Positions 1 to 7,137 of a DNA stretch of 13,732 nt are shown here, piece after piece. The stretch spans positions 1-13,732 of the forward strand of contig CAYQMF010000150.1 of NCBI GenBank assembly GCA_964418595.1, in the 5' to 3' direction. The position numbers and the translations under genes are program-made. The DNA is from CAYQMF01 sp964418595 (GTDB taxonomy: Bacteria; Planctomycetota; UBA1135; UBA2386). The first letter of the stretch is position 1. Each line of letters opens with the position of its first letter. Below the pieces are notes generated by a model that saw only the letters and a program-made list of their open reading frames with translations, made no database searches and was not told the DNA's origin.

Positions 1-488
1 GACCAGCGTCGGGCCGCCCGGTCGGAGCCGCCGAAGAACGGCTCCGGGAAGCCGGACAGCCGTAGCAGCGCATCCAACTCCTCCGGGCTCGTGATCCCCA
101 GTTCGGCCGCCGACAACGGGTGCATGTGCAGCAGGTGATAGCGGCCCTGCAGCGAGTCGCCGGTGAAGCGATACAAGTCGAGGCGCGCGCTGCCGGTGAC
201 GAGGATGCGATGCGCGCGGCGGGGATCGTCGTAGAGGCCCTTGAGGTGGTTGCGCCAGAGGCGGTACTTGTGGATCTCGTCGAGGATCAGCAGCTCGCCC
301 GCCGGGAACTCGCGCCGCAGGATGCGCTCGCGGTCGGCGGGGACGTCCCAGTTCAGGTAGGCGTCCCGACCGCCGGGCAGCGCCAGCGCCATCGTGGTCT
401 TGCCGACCTGCCGTGGACCCGCCACGAACACCATCTTGCGGGCCAGGTCGGCCTCGATCTGCGGCACGAGGTAGCGAGCCTCCACCAT
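1..488 (-). CDS. AAA family ATPase (DUF4143-type), N-terminal part, cut by window edge
   Basis: This is the first 162 codons of a P-loop ATPase; the gene continues past the left edge. The start is the ATG at 488-486. Seen directly: Walker A GPRQVGKT (residues 24-31), Walker B LLILDE (66-71) followed by IHK, a sensor-like TGSAR (98-102), then HMHPLSAAEL and GFPEPF. This order is typical of AAA_14/DUF4143 ATPases, single proteins of roughly 380-420 residues with a C-terminal DUF4143 domain (established family knowledge). That C-terminal half lies outside the window. The cellular role of the family is not settled; members are often isolated, patchily distributed accessory genes. No Shine-Dalgarno sequence is visible. 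A long palindrome 18-70 bp upstream may be its own operator. It is on the same strand as the ELWxxDGT gene but 128 bp away, so probably transcribed independently. Confidence 0.88.
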   Translation of the reverse strand, partial: MVEARYLVPQIEADLARKMVFVAGPRQVGKTTMALALPGGRDAYLNWDVPADRERILRREFPAGELLILDEIHKYRLWRNHLKGLYDDPRRAHRILVTGSARLDLYRFTGDSLQGRYHLLHMHPLSAAELGITSPEELDALLRLSGFPEPFFGGSDRAARRW

Positions 489-505
489 TGCCGCACGCTA
501 CGGCT

Positions 506-558
506 GATTTCACCCGGAGGCAACTTCAGCCGCGGCGGTTTTCGCCTACGGGTGAATC
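506..558. promoter_or_regulatory. 53-bp imperfect palindrome upstream of the ATPase gene (candidate operator)
   Basis: The ends are a perfect 8-bp inverted repeat, TTCACCCG (509-516) and CGGGTGAA (549-556). The similarity continues inward: read from each end, the arms share TTCACCCG-N-AGGC and then A..C.GCCGCG, meeting at a central CGCG (531-534). It sits between the end of the ELWxxDGT gene (617) and the ATPase start (488), both on the minus strand. It could be an operator or promoter element for the ATPase, or a bidirectional hairpin terminator for the upstream gene. No T-run follows it, which favours the operator reading. Confidence 0.5.
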
Positions 559-616
559 CGGCCGAAGCCTCCGGAGCCCTCGGCGCCGAACGCACGGAGC
601 ACCTGCTCCGCCCCGC

Positions 617-3600
617 TCACATCCCCTGCACCACGATGTCGACGCCGTTGCTCAGCGCGGCCAGCCCGAGGAACGGTCCGCCCGCCTGCAGCACGACCCA
701 CTGCGCGCCGAGGCGCGCGCCGGCCAGTGACGTCGACGCGGGGACGGGGAGGAGCTGCGTCGCTTCGCCGGCGGCGCCGGTGACCAGCGCCGGCAGCGCG
801 ACGAAGTTCGCGACGTGCACGCTGCAGGTGCCGAACGTCAGGTCGGTGGGGTCGCCGAGCAGCATCACCGCGGGCGTGAGCAGAGCCGCGCGCACGCGCA
901 CGCCGAACGCGGCGTTGCCGAGGGTCGGCGTGCCGACGGCGTCGGCGAGCGGGGTCGTGCCGAGGGTGCCCGCGCACGGAGCGCCGAACGCCTCCGCCGC
1001 GGCCATCGTCGGCATGACGAACAGCTCGCGTCCGGCGTTGGTGGCCGGCGGCTCCGACCGCGTGGCCGCGAACACGACCTGCCGCCCGCAGCGCCTCGGC
1101 GCGCCGGGGAACGAGCCGAGCGCGCCGGGCTGCAGCTCCGCGTGCAGGGCGGTGCCCGCGGCCGTGCCGTCGGTGACGTAGAGCTCCACGCCCTGGCTGC
1201 CGTTCGTGCCGCCGAACACGGCGCGCGCCGCGCCGGCAGGCGCCCAGACCATGCCGGTGTTGGTGAGACCGTTCCAGTCGTTGGCCGGGCAGCCGGACCC
1301 GCGCCCCGGCACCAGGTCGATGACGCGCTGCGTGCCGGCGGCGGTGCCGTCGCTCCGCCACAGCTCGAAACCGCTGGTGCCGTCGTTGGCGATGAACAGC
1401 ACGCCACCGCGGAACGCGCACAGCGAGTAGATCTGCGACGAGTCGCTGCCGGGGCGGATGTCCTTCACGAACGTCAGCGTCGCGCCATCGGTCATGCACA
1501 GCTCGAGGCCCGTGCCGGAGCCAGGGATCTCGCCGACGAAGAACATCCGGTCGCCGCTCACCACGCGCTCGTGCGTCTGGTTGACCGGACCGAGCACCGT
1601 CGTCGTCGCGCCGTCGCACACGAGCAGCGGGCCGGGGGAGAAGCCCATGTCGAAGACGAGCCGCCGGCCGAGCGCCAGGAAGTGGAAGTAGTTACCGCCG
1701 TACGGATTGACCCACACGCGCTGCGTGCCCGCCGCGGTGCCGTCGCTCACGTAGAGGTTGTTGCCCTGCGCGTCGCGCGCCGAGAGGAACAACCGGTTGC
1801 CGACGACACCGACGGTGCCGACGGAGTCCGCGGTGCCGGGCATCAGGTCGACCACCAGCGTGGCGTTGCCACTCGCCGGATCGACGCTGAACAGCTCCGT
1901 GCCGGTGGCCGCGGTGTTGCCCGCGAAGTAGACCTGCCCGCCGAGCACGACCGGGTTGCCGCGCGCGAACACGTTGGGGATCGCGTTCGTGCTCGCGACC
2001 GTCCCCGCCGTGCGCCACAGTTTGCCCTGCGGCCGGGTGCGGAACACGGTGTAGGCGCCGAAGCTCGCCGCGCCTTCGAGCGGCGTGAGCCCGCTCTGCG
2101 AGCCGCCCCACGCGTCGACCAGCATCTGTGCGCTGCCCTGGCTGCCGTCGCTGAAGTGCGGCTCGAAGCCCTGCCCCCCGGGTCCGTAGTACGGGCCGCG
2201 TCGCGCGGCGAACCAGAACCGGCCATCGACCAGCGGATGGAACTGCCCCGGGATGCTCTGGCCGTTCGTGCCGATGCGGATGTCACGCACGAGCTGCGTG
2301 GCGTTGCCCTGGCTCGCAAACAGCTCCGCGCCGTCGCCGAACTGGCCGGCGCACAGGCAGTACTGGCCGACGAAGCCGATCACCGTGGGGCTGCCATCGC
2401 CAAAGCCCGGCACGATGTCGCTGACGCGTTGGGTCGTCGTGCCGTCGGTGCGCCACAGCTCGTAGCCCGTCGCGCCGTCGTGCGCGGTGAAGTACGTCCA
2501 CAGCGAGCCGTCGTAGGCGAACCCCGTCGCGCCGCTGCTTGGCGTGCCGGGCCAGATGTCGAAGACCACCCGCGTGCCCGCGAGAGTCCCATCGGTCGAC
2601 CACAGCTCCCACCCGATGTTGGGGCCGCCATTGACGGATGCCGTGAAGTACACGCGGTTGCCCGCGGCCGCGAGGTTCTCCGGGAAGCGCGGACCGACCG
2701 CGGGATCGATCACCCACGTGCCGCCGACCGTGCCGTCGGTCCGCCACAGGCGCGTGGCACCACCGCCCGTTGCGCGGAACAGGACGATGCCGTTCCACGC
2801 CGTCAACGAGGTCGGCGAGCTGCTCGCGCTGCCGGGGTTGATGTCCGCGAGCATCTGCGTGCCGCCGAACGAGCCGTCGCTCGTCCACAGCTCGTTGCCG
2901 ACGATGCCGTCGTCGCAAGCGAACACGCAGCGGATACCCGGCAAGCCGGTGAGGCCTTCCGGCGACCCCGGCAACTGCCGCGCGAGGCTCACGCTCGAAC
3001 CGCCGTCGCTGCTCCACAGGGCGGGCGAGCCGCCGGAGTAGCCCCCGATCCAGAGCTGGCTGCCGCCGACGACGAGGGTTTCGGCCCCGATGTCCGTAGT
3101 GCTCACGAGGATCGTGTTGCCGGCGCTGCCGTCGGTCTTCCACAGCCGGCCACCGGCCAGGAAGTAGAGCCAGTTGCCGTAGCGCACGAACGGCGTGTCG
3201 CTGTCGAAGGTGCTCTGCGGCCCCGGCGTGAGGTCGCGCAGGATCTGCGTGCCGGCCAGCGTGCCATCGGTGCGCCACAGCTCGCGGCCGAGCTCCCCGT
3301 CGTCGGCGATGAACAGCAGCCACCCGCCCATGACGCCCAGCAACTGCGGGTCGGAGCCGGCGCTTGGGCGCAGGTCGGCGACCAGCGTCGCGTTCTGCGC
3401 CGTGCCGTCGCTGCGCCACAGCTCGTTGCCGAAGCCGTCGCCGTCCGCCCCGAAGTAGAGGTACGACCCGAAGGTCACGCCGCCCATCCGGCGGGGCTGG
3501 TAGAACGCGCCGGGGTTCTCCGGCGCGGCGGTCTCGACGTCGGCGAGCAGGGAGACGGCGCCCTGCGCGGCGAGCGAGCCGGCGAGGCATGCGGCGAACA

Positions 3601-3622
3601 GGTGGGAAGTGACGGGTCGCAT
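617..3622 (-). CDS. Secreted ELWxxDGT-repeat protein with Planctomycetota-style C-terminal domain
   Basis: A 1001-residue extracellular protein. The chosen ATG (3622) begins a good signal peptide, MRPVTSHLFAACLAGSLAAQ; an in-frame ATG at 3658 would add 12 polar residues in front of it. The body is about 17 units of roughly 50 residues, each built around ELWRTDGTxxGT, followed by a D-I/L-x-PG turn and a hydrophobic strand such as VLFIANDG. This is the ELWxxDGT repeat family, thought to form a propeller- or solenoid-like beta structure. Several units are degenerate (ELFASQGN, ELCMTDGA, PHFSDGSQ). The last about 123 residues (879-1001) form a separate Gly/Ala/Leu-rich domain starting FGAPCAGTLG and ending DIVVQGM. 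I recognise similar tails on many secreted planctomycete proteins. No catalytic motif is visible; a cell-surface or adhesive role is inference. A short hairpin abuts the start codon. Confidence 0.88.
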   Translation of the reverse strand: MRPVTSHLFAACLAGSLAAQGAVSLLADVETAAPENPGAFYQPRRMGGVTFGSYLYFGADGDGFGNELWRSDGTAQNATLVADLRPSAGSDPQLLGVMGGWLLFIADDGELGRELWRTDGTLAGTQILRDLTPGPQSTFDSDTPFVRYGNWLYFLAGGRLWKTDGSAGNTILVSTTDIGAETLVVGGSQLWIGGYSGGSPALWSSDGGSSVSLARQLPGSPEGLTGLPGIRCVFACDDGIVGNELWTSDGSFGGTQMLADINPGSASSSPTSLTAWNGIVLFRATGGGATRLWRTDGTVGGTWVIDPAVGPRFPENLAAAGNRVYFTASVNGGPNIGWELWSTDGTLAGTRVVFDIWPGTPSSGATGFAYDGSLWTYFTAHDGATGYELWRTDGTTTQRVSDIVPGFGDGSPTVIGFVGQYCLCAGQFGDGAELFASQGNATQLVRDIRIGTNGQSIPGQFHPLVDGRFWFAARRGPYYGPGGQGFEPHFSDGSQGSAQMLVDAWGGSQSGLTPLEGAASFGAYTVFRTRPQGKLWRTAGTVASTNAIPNVFARGNPVVLGGQVYFAGNTAATGTELFSVDPASGNATLVVDLMPGTADSVGTVGVVGNRLFLSARDAQGNNLYVSDGTAAGTQRVWVNPYGGNYFHFLALGRRLVFDMGFSPGPLLVCDGATTTVLGPVNQTHERVVSGDRMFFVGEIPGSGTGLELCMTDGATLTFVKDIRPGSDSSQIYSLCAFRGGVLFIANDGTSGFELWRSDGTAAGTQRVIDLVPGRGSGCPANDWNGLTNTGMVWAPAGAARAVFGGTNGSQGVELYVTDGTAAGTALHAELQPGALGSFPGAPRRCGRQVVFAATRSEPPATNAGRELFVMPTMAAAEAFGAPCAGTLGTTPLADAVGTPTLGNAAFGVRVRAALLTPAVMLLGDPTDLTFGTCSVHVANFVALPALVTGAAGEATQLLPVPASTSLAGARLGAQWVVLQAGGPFLGLAALSNGVDIVVQGM

Positions 3623-3623
3623 G

Positions 3624-3639
3624 CCGGTCTCTTGACCGG
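3624..3639 (-). promoter_or_regulatory. Small hairpin directly before the ELWxxDGT start codon
   Basis: On the minus strand CCGGTC-AAGA-GACCGG is a perfect 6-bp stem with a 4-base loop, ending one base before the ATG at 3622. The only purine-rich ribosome-binding candidate (AAGAGA) is split between loop and stem, so the structure could limit translation initiation. This is an inference from a short stem that could occur by chance in high-GC DNA. Confidence 0.3.
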
Positions 3640-3713
3640 GGGCAGCGCGGTGTGACACGAAGCCCCCGAGCCCGCGGAATCGCCCACGGCACCGGCGCCT
3701 GGCGCCACCCCGG

Positions 3714-4070
3714 CTACATGTCGACCAGGACCGAGAAACCGCCGTGCGACATGTGGGCCATGTCGAAGGGCTGCTTGCCCGCGATCATCTTCGCGAGCCG
3801 CGGGTCGGCGATCACCTTGGCGTTGACGCGGTCGCGGTGCGCGCGCGACTTGTAGGTGATCCACGAGAAGACCACCGCGTCGCCGCGCTTCGCGCCCGCC
3901 CGCTTGTCGAAGGGGATGCCGCAGGGTGAGACGAGGTCGTCGCCGGCGCACTCGTGGTAGTCGAGAGCGCCGTGCTCCTTCCACACCTTGCCCGCCTTCC
4001 TGGCGAGCGCGACGTAGGCCTTCAGGTTCTTCTTCTTGACCAGCATCAGGAAGCCGTCGATGTAGCGCAT
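3714..4070 (-). CDS. DUF1428 family protein (YbaA-like)
   Basis: A complete 118-residue protein matching the DUF1428 family (E. coli YbaA is a member), small cytoplasmic proteins with a ferredoxin-like dimeric alpha/beta-barrel fold and no established function. Family hallmarks seen: MRYIDGFLMLVKKKNL at the N-terminus, KAGKVWKEHGALDYHEC (residues 26-42), VVFSWITYKSRAHRDRVNAK in the middle, DPRLAKMI, and GGFSVLVDM at the C-terminus. The length is normal for the family. The start ATG at 4070 leaves 23 bp to the upstream membrane-protein gene on the same strand, so the two are probably co-transcribed. The 91-bp gap downstream contains a GGCGCC-T-GGCGCC motif but no clear terminator. Confidence 0.92.
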   Translation of the reverse strand: MRYIDGFLMLVKKKNLKAYVALARKAGKVWKEHGALDYHECAGDDLVSPCGIPFDKRAGAKRGDAVVFSWITYKSRAHRDRVNAKVIADPRLAKMIAGKQPFDMAHMSHGGFSVLVDM

Positions 4071-4093
4071 CGCGGGGAGCGTAGCGGTGTGCG

Positions 4094-4651
4094 TCAGCCG
4101 TGCACGCGCGCGACGATCGTGTCCATCAGCGGCGTGGCGAAGGTCGTCAGCCGCTGGCCGTTCTTGGCCGTCAGCTCGAGTGCCGAGAAAGGGCGGCGCG
4201 CGCGCACCTTGCGTCGCGTCGCGGTCGCGATGTCGGCGAAGCGCAGGAGCGTGAGCTTGTCGCCGAACACGCGCAGCACGCCGAACGAGGTCACCGCCCA
4301 GCCGCAGCGGCGGTGCGCGCGCACGAACGCCGCGATGCTCCAGGCGAGGGCGACGATCGCGGCCAGGAAGCCGAGCAGCACCGGGTTGCGCAGCAGGCCG
4401 AGGGGGCTCGCCCGCAACCCCGCTTCGCCGTAGCGGACGAGCTGCGCCGGCACGCCCTCGACGATCCCGGCCACGATCCCGCCGAGGCCCGCGAGGCCGA
4501 GGAGCAGGAACCAGGCGAGGGTGTCGCCTTCGGTCGAGAAGAAGCGCGCGGTGAACTGGCCGCGTTGGCCGGCGAACTCACGCAGGATCGCGTCGAGTTC
4601 GGCTCGCTCGGTGTCCTTCAGCCGGGACCGCGTCGTCTTCTCGATGCCCAT
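4094..4651 (-). CDS. Two-TM membrane protein with PH-like C-terminal domain
   Basis: A 185-residue protein of unknown function. A charged N-terminal helix (residues 1-40, KDTERAELDAILREF) precedes two hydrophobic segments (about 46-64 and 89-111). A cytosolic tail of beta-strand character follows (116-172): WAVTSFGVLRVFGDKL, then LLRFADIATATRRK and FSALELTAKNG. The pattern of strand, basic FADI-type turn and second hairpin resembles bacterial PH-domain (bPH/DUF304-like) proteins, where a PH-like domain follows a TM pair. This is a fold-level resemblance by eye, not a firm family call. It is divergent from the aquaporin gene (88 bp between starts) and probably the first gene of a unit with the DUF1428 gene. 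No Shine-Dalgarno sequence is evident before ATG 4651. Confidence 0.72.
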   Translation of the reverse strand: MGIEKTTRSRLKDTERAELDAILREFAGQRGQFTARFFSTEGDTLAWFLLLGLAGLGGIVAGIVEGVPAQLVRYGEAGLRASPLGLLRNPVLLGFLAAIVALAWSIAAFVRAHRRCGWAVTSFGVLRVFGDKLTLLRFADIATATRRKVRARRPFSALELTAKNGQRLTTFATPLMDTIVARVHG

Positions 4652-4739
4652 GGGGAAGGTTCGAGTCTATGGGCGGCGAGGTTCGGAATCCGTCGCGCCG
4701 CGTGCAACCAGCGCCGGGGGTGCGGCATCGAACCGCCGG
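4652..4739. promoter_or_regulatory. Divergent intergenic region between membrane protein and aquaporin genes
   Basis: These 88 bp separate the start codons of two oppositely oriented units and must hold the promoters of both unless transcription begins inside the flanking genes. No convincing -35/-10 pair can be read. A weak direct repeat, GGTTCGAGTC / GGTTCGGAATC (4659-4691), is the only visible pattern. Confidence 0.35.
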
Positions 4740-5570
4740 ATGTCGTCCGCCACCCTCACGCCCACGGCGTCGCCCGCCGCCCCGAGCCTGCTCGCCGCAC
4801 TACGTGCCCATCTGCCGGAGTACCTCAGCGAGGCGCTGGGGCTCGGACTCTTCATGCTGTCGGCGGCGTGCTTCGCGGCGCTGCTCGAACACCCGGCGTC
4901 GCCGGTGCCCGGCTGGCTGCCGCATGCGGGCACACGCCGCGCGCTCATGGGGGTCGCCATGGGCCTCACCGGCATCCTCAACGTGTACTCGCCGTGGGGT
5001 CGCCGCTCCGGCGCGCATCTCAACCCGGCGCTGACGTTGGTCTTCCTGCGCCTCGGCAAGGTCACGCCGCGCGACGCACTGTGGTACGTCGTCTTCCAGT
5101 TCGCCGGCGGCCTGCTCGGTCTGTGGCTCGCGGCGTTGCTGCTGGGCGCGTCGATCATGGATCCCACGGTGCGCTGGGTCGCGACGACTCCCGGCGAGGG
5201 CGGTCTCGGCGTGGCGTTCGCGGCGGAGGTCGCGATCAGCTTCGTGCTCATGACCGCGGTGCTGCTGTGCAGCAACCACGCGCGCACCGCGCCGCTCACC
5301 GGCGTGGTCGCGGGCGCGCTGATCTTCGCCTTCATCACCTTCGAGGCGCCGCTCTCCGGGATGAGCATGAACCCGGCGCGCACGTTCGCCTCCGCGCTGC
5401 CCGCGAACCTGTGGACGGGCCTGTGGATCTACTTCACCGCGCCGCTGCTCGGGATGGCGGCGGCCGCCGAGCTGTATCGGCGCGCGCGCGGCGCGCGCGC
5501 GGTGGCCTGCGCCAAGCTCCATCACGACTCCGTTTCCCGCTGCATCTTCCGCTGCAACTACCATGGCTGA
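4740..5570 (+). CDS. MIP/aquaporin family channel with Cys/His-rich C-terminal tail
   Basis: A 276-residue inner-membrane channel for water or small neutral solutes. Both pore half-helix motifs are present: SGAHLNPALT (NPA at 95-97) and SGMSMNPART (NPA at 211-213, with the conserved selectivity-filter Arg at 214). Six hydrophobic segments surround them. Aligned by eye to AqpZ, the filter His position in TM5 appears to be Leu175, so a strict water channel is not assured; a glycerol- or peroxide-type solute is possible. The tail (residues 257-275) reads CAKLHHDSVSRCIFRC then NYH, a cluster of three Cys and three His able to bind a metal or cofactor. I recognise this tail from other aquaporins of the same subgroup. 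ATG 4740 is chosen because upstream codons overlap the divergent gene and look non-coding. The stop overlaps the GMC gene by 8 bp, indicating translational coupling. Confidence 0.9.
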   Translation: MSSATLTPTASPAAPSLLAALRAHLPEYLSEALGLGLFMLSAACFAALLEHPASPVPGWLPHAGTRRALMGVAMGLTGILNVYSPWGRRSGAHLNPALTLVFLRLGKVTPRDALWYVVFQFAGGLLGLWLAALLLGASIMDPTVRWVATTPGEGGLGVAFAAEVAISFVLMTAVLLCSNHARTAPLTGVVAGALIFAFITFEAPLSGMSMNPARTFASALPANLWTGLWIYFTAPLLGMAAAAELYRRARGARAVACAKLHHDSVSRCIFRCNYHG

Positions 5571-7137
5571 ACACTTCGACGTCATCATCATCGGCTCGGG
5601 CGCCGGCGGCGGCACGCTGGCCTACAAGCTCTCCGGCGCCGGCCTGCGCGTGCTCCTCCTCGAGCGCGGCGGGCACCTGCCGCGCGAGAAGGAGAACTGG
5701 GACACGAAGTCCGTGTTCCTCGACAACCGCTACAAGGCCGACGAGGCGTGGCTCGACAAGGACGGCAAGACCTTCCATCCGGGCACGCACTACAACGTCG
5801 GCGGCAACACCAAGGTGTACGGGGCGGCGCTGCTGCGCCTGCGCGAGCGCGACTTCGAGAGCGTCGCGCACTTCGACGGCGAGTCGCCGGCGTGGCCGAT
5901 CCGCTACGCCGACCTCGCGCCGTACTACCTGGAAGCGGAGCGGCTGTACGAGGTGCGCGGCGCGCGCGGCGAGGATCCCACGGAGCCGCCGTGCAGCGAG
6001 CCGTATCCGTTCCCGGCGGTGCCGCACGAGCCGCGCATCCAGCAGCTCCACGACGACTGGGCGAAGCTCGGGCACAAGCCGTTCCACGTGCCGCTCGGCG
6101 TGCGCCTCGACCCGCGCAACCGGCACGGCAGCCGCTGCATCCGCTGCAGCACCTGCGATGGCTTCCCCTGCCTGGTCGACGCCAAGTCGGACGCGCAGAC
6201 GATGTGCGTCGACCCGGCGGTGCGCCGTGGCGTGACCCTGCTGACCAACGCGAAGGTCACCCGCCTGCAGACCGGGCCATCGGGGCGCGACGTCAGCGCC
6301 GTGGTGGTGGAGCGCGAGGGGCGCACGGAGCGCTACCGCGCCGACGTCGTGGTCGTTTCGTGCGGCGCGATCAACTCGGCGGCGCTGCTCCTGGCGTCGG
6401 CCAACGCGCACCATCCCGCTGGCCTCGCCAACCGCTCCGGCGTCGTCGGCCGCTTCTACATGTGCCACAACAACTCGGCGGTGCTCGCGATCTCGCGCCA
6501 CGAGAACCCGACCGTGTTCCAGAAGACGATCGCGCTCAACGACTTCTACTGGGGCGCCAGCGACTCGCCGTTCCCGCTCGGGCACATCTCGATGGTCGGC
6601 AAGTCGGACAAGGTCCTGCTCAAGGCCGGGGCGCCGCCGTTCGCGCCCGGCTTCGTGCTGCAGAAGATGGCGAAGCACGCCATCGACTTCTGGCTCACCA
6701 GCGAGGATCTGCCGGTGGCCGACAACCGCGTGACGCTCACCAACGGCGGCCAGATCAAGCTCAGCTACACGCCCAACAACACCGAGGCGCACGACCGGCT
6801 GCTCGCCAAGTTGAAGGCGATGATGGGCAGGATCGGCTGCGAGGAGCACACGTTCTTCGACTCCACGCTCTACCTGGGGAAGAAGATCCCGCTCGCCGGC
6901 GTGGCGCACCAGTGCGGCACGGTCCGCTTCGGCACCGACCCGCTGGCGTCGGCGCTCGACGTGAACTGCCGCGCGCACGACGTCGACAACCTGTACGTGG
7001 TCGACGGCAGCTTCTTCCCATCGAGCGCGGCAGTGAACCCGGCGCTGACGATCATGGCCAACGCGCTGCGCGTGGGCGATCACCTGCTCGAGCGGCTCGG
7101 GGCGCGGCAGGAGACGCACGAGGTGATGGCGTCATGA
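5563..7137 (+). CDS. GMC family FAD-dependent oxidoreductase
   Basis: A 524-residue flavoprotein of the glucose-methanol-choline family, which oxidises alcohol groups of sugars, polyols or sterols. Seen: the N-terminal FAD-binding Rossmann motif VIIIGSGAGGGTLA (residues 7-20), the VGGNTKVYGA loop (79-88), and a C-terminal GMC_oxred_C domain with AHQCGTVRFG (catalytic His449) and SSAAVNPALTI (Asn492). A Cys quartet CIRCSTCDGFPC (Cys192, 195, 198, 203) sits mid-protein; it recurs in this GMC subgroup but its spacing is suggestive of a metal or Fe-S site. There is no Tat or Sec signal, so the enzyme is predicted cytoplasmic unless carried by a partner; no gluconate-dehydrogenase small subunit is next to it. 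It overlaps the aquaporin by 8 bp and the VOC gene by 4 bp, so all three are one operon. Substrate unknown. Confidence 0.93.
   Translation: MAEHFDVIIIGSGAGGGTLAYKLSGAGLRVLLLERGGHLPREKENWDTKSVFLDNRYKADEAWLDKDGKTFHPGTHYNVGGNTKVYGAALLRLRERDFESVAHFDGESPAWPIRYADLAPYYLEAERLYEVRGARGEDPTEPPCSEPYPFPAVPHEPRIQQLHDDWAKLGHKPFHVPLGVRLDPRNRHGSRCIRCSTCDGFPCLVDAKSDAQTMCVDPAVRRGVTLLTNAKVTRLQTGPSGRDVSAVVVEREGRTERYRADVVVVSCGAINSAALLLASANAHHPAGLANRSGVVGRFYMCHNNSAVLAISRHENPTVFQKTIALNDFYWGASDSPFPLGHISMVGKSDKVLLKAGAPPFAPGFVLQKMAKHAIDFWLTSEDLPVADNRVTLTNGGQIKLSYTPNNTEAHDRLLAKLKAMMGRIGCEEHTFFDSTLYLGKKIPLAGVAHQCGTVRFGTDPLASALDVNCRAHDVDNLYVVDGSFFPSSAAVNPALTIMANALRVGDHLLERLGARQETHEVMAS

Noticed and set aside
815..3655. 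946-codon open frame on the plus strand opposite the ELWxxDGT gene
   Set aside because: Its product is low-complexity Arg/Ala/Glu/His with no domain, as expected for the antisense of a high-GC gene; the minus-strand protein has clear repeats and a signal peptide.
4521..4739. Upstream in-frame extension of the aquaporin gene by 73 codons
   Set aside because: The extension overlaps the start of the divergent membrane-protein gene and has no resemblance to MIP N-termini; the start at 4740 gives a normal length.
5481..5500. Alternating CG tract that might form Z-DNA or a simple repeat
   Set aside because: It lies in the aquaporin coding region and encodes a basic RRARGARA stretch after the last membrane helix; codon bias explains it.
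4100..6235. 711-codon open frame on the plus strand
   Set aside because: It crosses the antisense of the membrane protein and shifted frames of the aquaporin and GMC genes; composition is Arg/Ala/Ser-rich without domains.
5434..7119. 561-codon open frame on the minus strand
   Set aside because: It is antisense to the GMC oxidoreductase, which has complete FAD and C-terminal motifs.
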